Source of the DNA: Candidatus Nitrosocosmicus oleophilus
GTDB taxonomy: Archaea; Thermoproteota; Nitrososphaeria; Nitrososphaerales; Nitrososphaeraceae
Direction of reading: 5' to 3'
NCBI RefSeq assembly: GCF_000802205.1
Contig: NZ_CP012850.1
Location: 3,064,587 to 3,128,586, forward strand
DNA length: 64,000 bases
The stretch's first letter is position 1. Each line of letters begins with the position of its first letter. The notes beneath the pieces were generated by a model. That model ran no database searches, was not told the origin of the DNA, and saw nothing but the letters and a program-made list of their open reading frames with translations. This document shows positions 17,567 through 27,307 of the stretch, one piece after another. Both the position numbers and the translations under genes were made by a program.

Positions 17567-19024
17567 TTAAATTACGTCTACATCGTGTGGATGGCTCTCC
17601 TTATAACCTGCTAGAGTAATTTTTATGAATTCTGCATTTTCCTGCATTTCGCCGATTGTATTGGCTCCACAATAGCTTAGCCCGGATCTTACCCCACCGA
17701 CAAGTTGTCGTATAATTTCAATTACGCTGCCTTTATAGGGCACCATAGCTTCAACGCCTTCTGGGACATAGTCATTTAAATCCTCGTTATCTGAACTTGA
17801 ATCAGGGTTTTCTCTATATCTTCGTCCCAAAGCAGCATAAAAAGATGCCATACCGCGATACATTTTATATTTTTTACCATTTTTCACTAGGGTCTTGCCA
17901 GGGCTTTCATCAGTACCCCCAAACATACTCCCTATCATGACTGATGACGAACCAGCAGCTAAGGCCTTGGTCATATCGCCTGAAGTTCTAGTTCCACCAT
18001 CGGAAATAATCGGGATATCATATTTCTTTCCCATCTTAACACTATCAATAATGGCTGTTAATTGAGGAACCCCAGAACCAGTAACAATTCTGGTGATACA
18101 AATTGAACCTGACCCAACGCCTACCTTAACTGCATCAACTCCTGCTTTTATTAGATCTTCGGTTCCCCTTCCAGTTGCAATATTTCCAGCTATAAGCTCA
18201 CAAGAAGGAAATGCTTTTTTAATCATCTTTACAGTATTTATGGCGTTGTCACTGTGCCCATGTGCTATATCTACAACAATTACGTCTGCTCCATTGTTTA
18301 ATAGCGATTCAGTTCTTTCTAGGTAATCACCCTTTACTCCTACCGCGGCGCCAACAAGCAGTCTTCCTTTCTTATCTTTCGAAGCATTTGGATATTCCTC
18401 CATTTTCAATATATCTTTACCAGTAATAAGTCCGCTAATCTCGCCGTTTTCATTAATAACGGGCAATTTCTCAATTTTATTCCTATGAAGAATTTCTTTA
18501 GCTTGATCTATAGTAGTACCAACTTTAGCAGAAACTACATCTTTAGTCATCAGATCGGAGACCAGTACATTTAAGTTTCTTTCAAAAACAGTATCTCTGC
18601 GTGTCAATATTCCACAGAGTTTATTATTGGAATCTTTTACTAACAATCCGGAAATTCCATTTTCTGACATTAAAGAGTTAGCTTCCTTTATAGTACTAGT
18701 AGGACCAATCGTATAAGGTTGCTCAATAACAACAGATTCGCTCCGCTTTACCTTTAAAACTTGTTCGACTTGATCTTGGATAGTCATGAATCTATGTATT
18801 ATTCCAATTCCCCCTTCTCTTGCTAATGCGATTGCCATTCTTGATTCGGTCACCGAATCCATGTTGGCACTTATAATCGGGACATTAAGACTAACATTTG
18901 AAGAAAGTCTTGTTTTTAGACTGGTTTGTGATCGAGACACGATAGGTGATTTCTTAGGCACCAAGAGAACGTCATCAAAGGTGAGGCCTTCTTTGAAGTA
19001 CAATATTACCTTAATCCATATCAT
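17567..19024 (-). CDS. guaB: IMP dehydrogenase
   Basis: Oxidises IMP to XMP with NAD, the committed step to GMP. The 485-residue TIM-barrel enzyme begins with the usual FKEGLTFDDVLLVP and has a tandem CBS regulatory insert at about residues 98-215. The active-site Cys309 lies in VGVGSGSICITR, followed by IISDGGTRTSGDMTKALA and the catalytic-flap region RGMASFYAALGRR. A TTG at 19003, closer to the family start, is a possible alternative. Its product is the substrate of the guaA protein at 5.4 kb. Confidence 0.96.
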   Translation of the reverse strand: MIWIKVILYFKEGLTFDDVLLVPKKSPIVSRSQTSLKTRLSSNVSLNVPIISANMDSVTESRMAIALAREGGIGIIHRFMTIQDQVEQVLKVKRSESVVIEQPYTIGPTSTIKEANSLMSENGISGLLVKDSNNKLCGILTRRDTVFERNLNVLVSDLMTKDVVSAKVGTTIDQAKEILHRNKIEKLPVINENGEISGLITGKDILKMEEYPNASKDKKGRLLVGAAVGVKGDYLERTESLLNNGADVIVVDIAHGHSDNAINTVKMIKKAFPSCELIAGNIATGRGTEDLIKAGVDAVKVGVGSGSICITRIVTGSGVPQLTAIIDSVKMGKKYDIPIISDGGTRTSGDMTKALAAGSSSVMIGSMFGGTDESPGKTLVKNGKKYKMYRGMASFYAALGRRYRENPDSSSDNEDLNDYVPEGVEAMVPYKGSVIEIIRQLVGGVRSGLSYCGANTIGEMQENAEFIKITLAGYKESHPHDVDVI

Positions 19025-19177
19025 GTCCTAGGATTATAAGCGTTTTCTTTTTTGTTTGAAAGTTGTAAAGTGATTAGCGTACCACAATAATTGTGACTAT
19101 GAAGGATATAACTTTGTTTTCACTTTAGATAGAGCATAAAATTGTAAGTAGGTACTATGGTACCTATATTACAAAAA

Positions 19178-20209
19178 TTATTGTGTCGAATTCAAAGTAG
19201 AGTTGTGTGCTAATTGCGTTGATTCAGCTGCCGAACCCAATGGGATTTCTATGAAAGGAATAGCGCCAACGTCACTACCTCCACCTGCACCACCGCTGCT
19301 TCCAGTTACTAAGGGAAGTTTTCCATCCCATCTTTGAGTCTTTAACCAATCTAAGTATGTACTGCTATTTTGAAGCTGAACATCAATAATCTTTATGGCT
19401 TCGGATTCACCTTGTGCTTTTAATATGTTTGCTTGTCGAAGACCTTCTGCGTTCGCTATATTTGCCTTCTGTTCACCTAATGCCCTAGCTTCCGTTTGTT
19501 GGGCTTCGATTTGTATTCTGCGAAGTTCATTTTGAGCCTGGAGTGCACGCTGTTCGGCCTGGACCTTAGCTTCCACTGCTTGAACAAATTGATCTGAAAA
19601 TTGGAAGTCAGTGATTGATATTGTGTCCATAATGATATTGTAAGGAGTTAACCTAGCCTCTATTTGTTCCTCTATTTCAGATTTAACTTGATCTCTTTTA
19701 GTAATCAACTCTTCTGCGTTATATCTCGCAGTTACTTGCTTAACAGACTCCTGAATTGTTGGAACTATAACCCGGTTAGAATAATCAAGACCTATCTCTT
19801 TATACAATATTGGAACAGTGTCTGGGTTGATTCGATAATTCAACGCGACTTCTGTCGCCACATTTTGAAGGTCTTTTGAAGCTGAAGTGGTGCTCTCAAC
19901 AATTTTTTGGGTTCGAACTTCCATTGGCACTATTGAATCCCTGAACGGTAATACAAAATGCAATCCTTCGCTCAAAGATACCGAGGTATCAACTGCACCA
20001 AATTTTAGTAATACGCCACGGTTACCAGCCTCAACAATCTTCAAACTAGAGGTCAGTACAACAAAAATAATAATAATAGCAATTATTGCAGGTATAGCTA
20101 TTTTTAATGGACTAGAAAAACCAAATCCACCTCCACCGCCAACATCTTCCAGTGGTTCCCCATCTGGTGTAATTCGCCTATTTCGCTTAGATTTAAAAAA
20201 ATCTACCAT
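19178..20209 (-). CDS. prohibitin-like SPFH/band 7 membrane protein
   Basis: A 343-residue protein with a basic Gly-rich start, one transmembrane segment (about residues 34-55), then an SPFH/band 7 domain. VEAGNRGVLLKFGAVD and LHFVLPFRDSIVPMEVRTQ are classical prohibitin signatures. A long Ala/Gln/Glu-rich coiled coil (about 225-300, EAKVQAEQRALQAQNEL) follows, and the tail is Gly/Ser-rich. Such proteins form large membrane-bound rings and scaffold proteases or membrane microdomains. No NfeD or protease partner is adjacent. Confidence 0.92.
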   Translation of the reverse strand: MVDFFKSKRNRRITPDGEPLEDVGGGGGFGFSSPLKIAIPAIIAIIIIFVVLTSSLKIVEAGNRGVLLKFGAVDTSVSLSEGLHFVLPFRDSIVPMEVRTQKIVESTTSASKDLQNVATEVALNYRINPDTVPILYKEIGLDYSNRVIVPTIQESVKQVTARYNAEELITKRDQVKSEIEEQIEARLTPYNIIMDTISITDFQFSDQFVQAVEAKVQAEQRALQAQNELRRIQIEAQQTEARALGEQKANIANAEGLRQANILKAQGESEAIKIIDVQLQNSSTYLDWLKTQRWDGKLPLVTGSSGGAGGGSDVGAIPFIEIPLGSAAESTQLAHNSTLNSTQ

Positions 20210-20241
20210 GTTTGTATTAATTTACGAATATACGTGATTTA

Positions 20242-20258
20242 AATATTTATAAATATTA
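20242..20258 (-). promoter_or_regulatory. TATA-box region of the SPFH gene
   Basis: The reverse strand reads AATATTTATAAATATTT about 35-50 nt before the ATG at 20209, a strong archaeal TATA-like element implying a short leader. Confidence 0.45.
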
Positions 20259-20268
20259 ATTCTATGAA

Positions 20269-20559
20269 CTATAATTTACCAAAGTGTTCGAGGAATTCTT
20301 TGGAAAAATTAGCAGTTTCTGACAGATTTGAAACCTCTTTCATATTAGCATTTTTTATCCAAACTATATTTCCATCCAAATCTACTAAGATCTGCTTTGA
20401 TCGTTCGAGATATCTTAAAATGGCGTTAATTTTGTCCAATGATAGAGTAGGAGACAGCAGCTTCCTCAAATCTCTTAGCTTGGGAAAAGGCCTTACATTC
20501 TTTATCGTTTCGATAAAATAATCAACTTCCGCATCAGTATACACATTTAGGGCATCCAA
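20269..20559 (-). CDS. small winged-helix-like protein
   Basis: 96 residues beginning MDALNVYTDAEVDYFI. The helix-turn-helix-wing order is suggested by TLSLDKINAILRYLERSKQI followed by a hairpin LVDLDGNIVWIKN. It has no cofactor motif and is probably a small DNA-binding or adaptor protein. It is 59 bp upstream of the SPFH gene on the same strand. Confidence 0.6.
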   Translation of the reverse strand: MDALNVYTDAEVDYFIETIKNVRPFPKLRDLRKLLSPTLSLDKINAILRYLERSKQILVDLDGNIVWIKNANMKEVSNLSETANFSKEFLEHFGKL

Positions 20560-20858
20560 TCTTCTTTTCTTGTTGACTTTTTTTTTCTTAATATTTGAAT
20601 TTTAGATCCAGAGTTTATAAAAATTTTTTGTTGATATAAAATAGAAATTTAGCTTAAGGAAGATGGACAAACATACAGAATAATCTAATTGATCGGCGGG
20701 ACAATTTGAATTCAAGAATTAAGGAAAAAATTATTTTATGCACATATCACCCCTAGATATTTGTCTGTTGGAAATTGTACTCCCAAGAAGGAAAATAGAA
20801 ATAAAGAGAATAGACTCGACGTTATTCCTAAAGCCCATAATTAAAAGAAGAAGGATGA

Positions 20859-21257
20859 AATAAGAACAGACAGAATGGAAGGTCCCTTGAAGTCATTTAT
20901 GAATTAATCCAGCAGAAAGGATATGCAAATACAGCAGATATTTCAAATCACCTAAATGTAAGATCACCAAGCGTGACCAAGATGGTTAAGAAATTGGATG
21001 ATAATCATTATCTTATTTACGAAAAATACAGAGACCTGATGCTTACAGGGGCAGGAATCAATATAGCACAAAATATACGAGAAAAACACAGCTTGTTTGT
21101 AGAATTTTTAAAGATGATAAAAGTATAGGAGGATGTTGCTCATCTGGATGCGGAAGGGATAGAGCATCATTTACATCCACAAATGATAAAAAGTCTAGAG
21201 AAACTAATACCAGTTCTAAAAAAAATCAAACCAAAAATCAGCAACGGATTCAGGTAG
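20859..21257 (+). pseudogene. broken DtxR/MntR-family metal-dependent repressor
   Basis: The frame starting NGRSLEVIYELIQQKGYANT shows a full DtxR-family DNA-binding domain: DISNHLNVRSPSVTKMVKKL is the recognition helix region and YEKYRDLMLTGAGI the wing. A metal-binding dimerisation segment DAEGIEHHLHPQMI follows. A TAG at 21126-21128 splits the two halves at FLKMIKV/EDVAHLD. No in-frame ATG exists; a stop at 20856 precedes the frame and an ATG at 20875 is out of frame. Both defects indicate a pseudogene rather than two proteins. The intact family senses Mn or Fe and represses metal uptake. Confidence 0.8.
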
Positions 21258-21291
21258 TTTGTATTTATAGAGAAATTAGGGCTGCGACTTG

Positions 21292-21582
21292 CTAGGGAAA
21301 TGGAAGGTCTACATCTATTTTTAAGTATGAAATATCAACAATTCCCTTATTAACGGGAGACGAAATTTCACTCGATTTTTTGGCACCATCACCATTACAC
21401 AGGTTCAGGAAATCGCAGTTATTGTGAAAAGTTTGATTAATGTCATACTTATTAACGTAATAATCCGATGCCACTGGAGATTCGGAGTATGTGAAGTTCA
21501 AGAAGGACCCATTTAAGGTCAAGATTGAGAGTAAGGATGATATACTTATGACTAAAAGTGTAACTTTCCTAAATAAGATCAT
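21292..21582 (-). CDS. small secreted protein, unknown
   Basis: From the inner Met at 21582 (MILFRKVTLLVISISSL) the protein has a clear signal peptide, then a short mature chain with two Cys (HNNCDFLNLCNGDG) that could form a disulfide. A start 16 codons upstream (21630) would put an extra basic stretch before the signal. The mature part is about 70 residues. No family recognised. Confidence 0.5.
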   Translation of the reverse strand: MILFRKVTLLVISISSLLSILTLNGSFLNFTYSESPVASDYYVNKYDINQTFHNNCDFLNLCNGDGAKKSSEISSPVNKGIVDISYLKIDVDLPFP

Positions 21583-21630
21583 CTTAACTCGTATTTTATT
21601 TCTAAATAAATTATAATTGCATTTCTTCAT

Positions 21631-22232
21631 ATAGTGTAGTTATTTTAATTCTAATGGATATACTAGAAAAAATGATATGCGAATTAACAAAGTAGTATGA
21701 ATTAAACTATTATCAGAATATATCTATCCGGAAAAAAGAACCTGGTTTCATTTACTAGTATTTGATTCGGTTAATATATTGTGAATTCTGATAATTGAAT
21801 CTATATGAATCTAAATAGACCAGAATTAGGCATACAGTATTCATCAAGGCCCCTATCACCCATTTCTCAACACCAGACAAATCATTTTTTTGGATTCACT
21901 ACTATTATCAACCAAATTCCCAGTATCCAAAATCATTGAACTCCCTAGGAATTGGTTTTGGCAAACTCCTTAACAATAGTTTTATCTAACAATCAATTCG
22001 AACTAAAAATTCTTTACTACTTTTGTTTGTATTCATTGCAACCTAACATAAAATCCAAGTAATAGATTGAAAATAGATTAAAAAACAAGCAACCAAGAAA
22101 TCTAATAATAATAACCACATCTAGGATTTTAAAAAGTATTTTAAAACTAGAACTACCAGCAATCAAGTTGATAAATCAACGTCAGTATTACTATAATTAG
22201 GAAAGATTAAATGTTTGTAATGAAACAATAGT
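21631..22232. other. gene-free stretch
   Basis: About 600 bp, AT-rich and stop-dense in all frames, with no recognisable remnant. It probably contains promoters for the divergent flanking genes. Confidence 0.45.
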
Positions 22233-23018
22233 ATGGGTAAGGATAAGGAGTACAGAGTGGTCTCTATCTCGGATTGGAAAAAATGGATCATATATAATTT
22301 AATTGGAGAAGGAGTTCACAACGTTCTCTTTGAAGATCAGATTAGAAAACTTTCTGGTAGACATTTTGATGAGAACTTGATTTTTGCATTAAATAGTCTT
22401 GTGGATAGTGGCTTGCTTCTTAAATTGGAAACTAATAGAAAAAGAAAATTTATTGTTAACTATGAAAAACTGATTGACGCACAAAAGATTTTAAACGATA
22501 ATCGAAATTGGAGATTAGGCAAAATTTCTGGAATTGAAGACGGGGAAGGGAAATATGTCTCAAATAATATAAATCAATTTTACGCAGAGCCAGAAGGATA
22601 TAGTTTTTGGTTCAATTTAGAAGAAAGTCCTCAAAAAAAACGGAGTGTCTATAATATTTATCATCGAAAAACAGATGATCTTGAATTTGCAGCTCAAATA
22701 ATAACGCAAAAATACTCCAAAATACTTTATTTGGGATCCCTTCGACAAAATCGATCTATCATTTCAAGACTTTGGAAGGCTTGTCTTGATTTATCAGATG
22801 AAAAGATAAGAAGCGATGGTGGGTTTATTTTGCAGGATCTACAAGACAAGGAAAGAAAAGCTTGCGGCAATAATAGACAGCGTGGGAAAATAGCCTTAGT
22901 AATATTTAGAAAATTAGAATATGTAGAAGAGCATGGTAAGAAGGGTAATTCGATAATATTTAGAATCACAGGGAGACATCCTCCTTTTTCCACATTGGAC
23001 GATATTATATCAGCTTGA
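22233..23018 (+). CDS. protein of unknown function with N-terminal winged-helix-like region
   Basis: 261 residues. Residues 10-85 look like a helical/winged-helix domain (DWKKWIIYNLIGEGVHNVLF, ENLIFALNSLVDSGLLLKL). The C-terminal 120 residues are basic and contain FAAQIITQKYSKILYLGSL and FRITGRHPPFSTLDDI. Not recognised as any family. It is the first of three same-strand genes (22233-24646). Confidence 0.65.
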   Translation: MGKDKEYRVVSISDWKKWIIYNLIGEGVHNVLFEDQIRKLSGRHFDENLIFALNSLVDSGLLLKLETNRKRKFIVNYEKLIDAQKILNDNRNWRLGKISGIEDGEGKYVSNNINQFYAEPEGYSFWFNLEESPQKKRSVYNIYHRKTDDLEFAAQIITQKYSKILYLGSLRQNRSIISRLWKACLDLSDEKIRSDGGFILQDLQDKERKACGNNRQRGKIALVIFRKLEYVEEHGKKGNSIIFRITGRHPPFSTLDDIISA

Positions 23019-23101
23019 GATTCCTAATAATTCAATAAGTCTCAAAGGCTTGTTGATTTAAAAGCGTAAGCCTATTATTAAATACCAAACTATTTTTATC
23101 T

Positions 23102-23650
23102 ATGGAAATTCTGGAGGAGAAGATACTTGCCAAGCAGATATTCAAAAAATATTCAATAAACCCTAGAAATTGGAATTTCATTATATCCACGAATTCGATC
23201 CGCGATGGATTTTTTGATGCAACAGTGACAAACTCTGACGAATCTTGGCAGTTAAAAATTGATTCCATCTATAAACCCTCCCCGATCATAACAGGTACAA
23301 AATTGGATATTGATCCTATCAAGATGAAGAAAACATTTGATGAAGATATTATCCCATTTGGATATAGAAAAATAGATCCACCAGTCTTTATGAACATGTT
23401 TAGGAAAATTTCGGAGGAACATGAAATGTTGTCCAAGAAAAATACAGATTATATTAATAGAGAATTGAATTTCATGTTGAATTCCATGGAACCAACTGTG
23501 CCGACTAGAGGTACAGATTATCTTTACGGACCTTTCCTATATACTAGTAAAAACCTAATTGGAAAGAGCACGTATCACGATATCGTGTCAGACAAATTGA
23601 CTTCAAATATAAAAAAGAAAATAAAAGAGAGATATCCAGGATATGGATAA
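23102..23650 (+). CDS. protein of unknown function
   Basis: 182 residues, mixed alpha/beta, hydrophilic, with no motif recognised. Notable pieces are NWNFIISTNSIRDGFFDATV near the start and a Pro/Tyr-rich middle (PTVPTRGTDYLYGPFLYTS). It ends 6 bp before the esterase gene, so the two are almost certainly one transcription unit. Confidence 0.6.
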   Translation: MEILEEKILAKQIFKKYSINPRNWNFIISTNSIRDGFFDATVTNSDESWQLKIDSIYKPSPIITGTKLDIDPIKMKKTFDEDIIPFGYRKIDPPVFMNMFRKISEEHEMLSKKNTDYINRELNFMLNSMEPTVPTRGTDYLYGPFLYTSKNLIGKSTYHDIVSDKLTSNIKKKIKERYPGYG

Positions 23651-23656
23651 AATTAA

Positions 23657-24646
23657 TTGAACGGGAAGATAGATATCTTAAAACTTGAAAGCAAAATATT
23701 AAAGAATAATCCTTTAAAGGATCCATATGAAAGAGACATAATAGTTTACACTCCGGAAAATTATACTGCGAGTGTATCGTCGGGATATCCAACTATTATT
23801 TTGTTACCCTCTTTTGGAAATGATAATTATTCCACAATTAACTGGAATCCTTTTTCTATGCCAATTAACGAGAGATTGGAAAAATTGAACCTGGATCAAA
23901 AATGTGGTGAAATGATCATTGTAATCGTAAATTGTTTTAACAGATTAGGAGGAAGCCAATATATTAATTCTGTGGCTGTGGGCAGATATGAAGATTACAT
24001 TATAGATGAAATTATCCCTTTAATAGACTTTAAATATAACGTTTCAAAAAGAGCTGTTCTTGGGAAATCATCGGGAGGGTATGGAGCTCTTTCCTTAGGC
24101 ATGCGAAATCCAAAAATTTTTAGTGCCATAGCAGCACATTCATTTGATTCAGCGTTTGAATACTGCTACCTACCAGATTTTCCGATCGCAATCGATGTGT
24201 TAAGAAAGTACAAGAGTCCTAAAAGATGGCTTGTTGACTTTTGGAATAAGGCTAGTAAACACGATAAGAAAGATTTCACTACATTAAGTATTATGTCAAT
24301 GGCTGCACATTATTCACCAAATTTGAATAATCCAGAATTAAGCACAGATTTACCATTTGATATAGAATCAGGAGAATTCAAAGAGGCCGTATGGAAATTA
24401 TGGAAAGATTTTGACCCAATCAATAAAGTAAATGAATTTTCAGAGAATCTTAAAAAAATGAATCTTTTGTATTTTGATTGTGGATGTAACGATGAATTTA
24501 ATCTGACCATAGGTTCAAGAATATTCAGTAAAAGATGCAGCGATCGAGGTATTAATCACGAATATGAGGAATTCGAAGGGGGTCATTTTAATACAGGCTA
24601 TAGGTATGATACGTCTTTACAAAGAATATGGAATGCTATTGGATGA
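23657..24646 (+). CDS. alpha/beta-hydrolase, esterase D/putative esterase family
   Basis: A 329-residue serine hydrolase starting at TTG (NGKIDILKLESKIL). The nucleophile Ser is in the elbow LGKSSGGYGAL, following RAVLGK. The oxyanion-side strand is TIILLPSFGND. The C-terminal catalytic His is in FEGGHFNTGYRYD, after the acid-region LYFDCGCNDEFN. No signal peptide, so cytoplasmic. The substrate is unknown; esterase-D-like enzymes hydrolyse small acyl or thioesters. Tight linkage to the preceding gene suggests a shared role. Confidence 0.85.
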   Translation: MNGKIDILKLESKILKNNPLKDPYERDIIVYTPENYTASVSSGYPTIILLPSFGNDNYSTINWNPFSMPINERLEKLNLDQKCGEMIIVIVNCFNRLGGSQYINSVAVGRYEDYIIDEIIPLIDFKYNVSKRAVLGKSSGGYGALSLGMRNPKIFSAIAAHSFDSAFEYCYLPDFPIAIDVLRKYKSPKRWLVDFWNKASKHDKKDFTTLSIMSMAAHYSPNLNNPELSTDLPFDIESGEFKEAVWKLWKDFDPINKVNEFSENLKKMNLLYFDCGCNDEFNLTIGSRIFSKRCSDRGINHEYEEFEGGHFNTGYRYDTSLQRIWNAIG

Positions 24647-24922
24647 ATATTGGGATCGATATGATTAGAAAGGAACATACTTTATACTGGTTAGTTAAAT
24701 TTGACATGAAGTTTGTTAACAAGCAGACTATAAGTAGTAACACTATGTGCAACCAACTCATAGATCCGTTCATAGGATGAAAACGTAAAACATCAATCTC
24801 TCAATATAATTACAAAGAAAAGGAGAGAAATTATTTTATTACAATGTCAGGACAACTGACAATTAATAAAACATCTTGTTCCTGGTGAATGAAATACGAG
24901 GTTTTGATGAGGATTTTCAAGA

Positions 24923-25840
24923 TTATTGTATAATTGTAAGCCAATTACGTTTTTCATGGTTCTTACCTCTCACTATATTTTCAAAATGTTGTTGGATTTC
25001 TCTTGTAATTGGTCCAATACCCCCATCGCCTATAACCCTGTGATCAATGAATCCAACCGGAACAATTTCTGATGCAGTTCCGGTCAAAAATATTTCATCA
25101 AAGTAATAAAGTTCGTCCCTAGAAATGTTATCATAACAAATGTTGATACCATGCTGTTTGGCAATTTCAATAACTGTATCTCTGGTTATTCCTTCAAGGG
25201 CTCCTGTTGAAATTGGTGGGGTGTACAATATCCCACCTTTTACAAAGAAGATATTTTCCGCGCTTGCTTCTACGACAAAACCATTAGAATTTAGCATTAT
25301 CGCTTCATCGAACCCAGATTTCAAAGCTTCCATTCTTGCCAATGCAGAATTAGCATAATTTGCCACTCCTTTTGCATGAGTAGGCATTGATCTTATTCCT
25401 ACCTTCTCCCAAGAAGATACCATGATGTGAATACCTTGTTCCATATCTTCTTTTTTAATATGTTCAGTCCATTTCCATGCAGATATTGCTATAGATACCT
25501 TGTTGGGCAAAGGGTTGACCCCCAATTTGCCATAGCCATAAAACGCAATTATCCTGATATAACATTCGTCCAATCTATTAGCCCTAACTACCTTTACTGT
25601 AGCTTTTTTGAGCTCATCGAATGAATATTCAAACTTCATAAAGTAGGCTTTTCCGCTATTAAACAATCTTCTTATATGATCGTCCAGTCGAAATATAGTA
25701 ATTCCTTCTGCGGTTTTATAAGAACGAATTCCCTCAAATACACCGGTTCCATAATGTAATCCATGAGTTAATACATGCACCTTAGCTTCAGCATAATCAA
25801 TTAAATTTCCATCAATCCAAATTTTATCACTTTCGATCAT
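24923..25840 (-). CDS. ilvE: branched-chain amino acid aminotransferase
   Basis: PLP fold-type IV transaminase for Val, Leu and Ile. The 305-residue chain has IWIDGNLIDYAEAKVHVLTH at the start, HYGTGVFEGIR, and the Schiff-base Lys157 in PTHAKGVANY. The PLP-anchoring Glu191 is in FVVEASAENIF, followed by STGALEGITRDTVI and LTGTASEIVPV. It is the last gene of a leftward run GT - lysC - ilvE with gaps of 24-27 bp. Confidence 0.95.
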   Translation of the reverse strand: MIESDKIWIDGNLIDYAEAKVHVLTHGLHYGTGVFEGIRSYKTAEGITIFRLDDHIRRLFNSGKAYFMKFEYSFDELKKATVKVVRANRLDECYIRIIAFYGYGKLGVNPLPNKVSIAISAWKWTEHIKKEDMEQGIHIMVSSWEKVGIRSMPTHAKGVANYANSALARMEALKSGFDEAIMLNSNGFVVEASAENIFFVKGGILYTPPISTGALEGITRDTVIEIAKQHGINICYDNISRDELYYFDEIFLTGTASEIVPVGFIDHRVIGDGGIGPITREIQQHFENIVRGKNHEKRNWLTIIQ

Positions 25841-25864
25841 AAACAGTACACCAGGATAGTGTAT

Positions 25865-27280
25865 CTAATTTATTATCGAGCCTTTTGAGTGTATTGATCT
25901 AATAACTTCTTCAACATTTCGATCTTCTACTAAAATGAGAATTCTAGATGTCTCTTCTTGTGCATCTATATTCAGTATGTTAATGTCTTGCTGACTAACA
26001 ATACTACTGGTATCAGAAACTATTTTAGGAATTTTCCACATGGAATCTCCAATAAGAGTAACTACTCCTCTACCATATACCATTTCAACCTTTGGGTAAA
26101 ATGAGCGAAATATTTTTTCATGTCTTTTTACATAGTCCCCATCCAAAAATAGGAACCTTGTCATTTCCATATTGTCTTTTTTATATGGAGATAATTTAAT
26201 AAAATCATGATATTGTCTCTGTTTCTCAAATAATGCGGCAATGTGAGAGGCAGCTATGGATTCCATTCTAACGATAGCACAGTTTTTTTTACCAGTAACA
26301 ATCTTAATTTTGGCTTCTGTTTCGAGTTCATCGTCTGACAACCGTTTTAATATTTGTGTATAATTAGAAGGATTTGAAATATTAGTAACCAAGATGATCA
26401 AATTTAGGTCATGATCGTCTATATCTTTAATAGCAATTGGATCCAAAATTTTCATGCCAAACATTCCTGCAAGTTTAGCTTCGTTATAAGATAGAGTCTT
26501 CACGTTGTGAAGATTCTTAGAAACGATTTTAGGGTCTGCGCTTAATACGGAATTGTCTTTTTCAAAATCAAGAATGACGTTAAACTGTGATGATAACAAA
26601 ATCCCTAAGTCCGCAGCAGATCTATCAGATCCACCCCTTTCATAAGTGGTTTCCAACCCGTCTACTGTTTTTCCAATAAAACCCCCTATGCATAAAACTT
26701 CATTATCTTTAACTAACCTGATTAGTGAATCTATCTGATTTTTAGATTCGTCTAGCAAGAAACTAGCTGCTTCGAAATTATCGTCCGTAACTATTGGCCA
26801 TTCATTCACGTTCACACTAGAGGATTTAATACCGTTACTTTTTAAAATATAATCCATTAAAACAGAAATCACTATTTCTCCACTATATGCAAGGATTCGC
26901 GAGCGGCTAACATCAACAAATCGACGATTCTCTGCCACTTGCTTGAGTGATATCAAAACAGTCTTGTTAAATTTCTCTAACTCGGATTCAAAACTTAGTC
27001 TGTCAGCATCTGATAAATATTTATTTGAAATCTCCAAATAGACGGTTTTTAGGACATCGATGTCTACCGGATTTGATGATGCATAATTTTTTGAAATCCG
27101 GATGGCAACATCGGTCATAGACATATTCTTTCCTTCATAATTTGTAAGAGGAGCAGAAAACACGCAAATGATCTTAGATTTTTTCCTTAGTTCTCTTATT
27201 CTGTCAATTATGATTGGGATCTTTACGCCATTTACTCCTAACGCTGATCCGCCGAATTTTGCAATTACTAATGGCTCCAA
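25865..27280 (-). CDS. lysC: aspartate kinase
   Basis: Phosphorylates aspartate, the first step to Lys/Thr/Met precursors. The 471-residue monofunctional enzyme has the N-terminal amino acid kinase fold: KFGGSA at residues 8-13, the GGFIGKTVDG loop, and TYERGGSDRSAADLGILL. A C-terminal pair of ACT domains begins near residue 320 (KIVTGKKNCAIVRMESI) and includes INILNIDAQEETSRILILV, the probable allosteric site. Operon partner of ilvE. Confidence 0.94.
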   Translation of the reverse strand: MEPLVIAKFGGSALGVNGVKIPIIIDRIRELRKKSKIICVFSAPLTNYEGKNMSMTDVAIRISKNYASSNPVDIDVLKTVYLEISNKYLSDADRLSFESELEKFNKTVLISLKQVAENRRFVDVSRSRILAYSGEIVISVLMDYILKSNGIKSSSVNVNEWPIVTDDNFEAASFLLDESKNQIDSLIRLVKDNEVLCIGGFIGKTVDGLETTYERGGSDRSAADLGILLSSQFNVILDFEKDNSVLSADPKIVSKNLHNVKTLSYNEAKLAGMFGMKILDPIAIKDIDDHDLNLIILVTNISNPSNYTQILKRLSDDELETEAKIKIVTGKKNCAIVRMESIAASHIAALFEKQRQYHDFIKLSPYKKDNMEMTRFLFLDGDYVKRHEKIFRSFYPKVEMVYGRGVVTLIGDSMWKIPKIVSDTSSIVSQQDINILNIDAQEETSRILILVEDRNVEEVIRSIHSKGSIIN

Positions 27281-27307
27281 TACAAAAATTAATACAATAT
27301 CCTGTTA

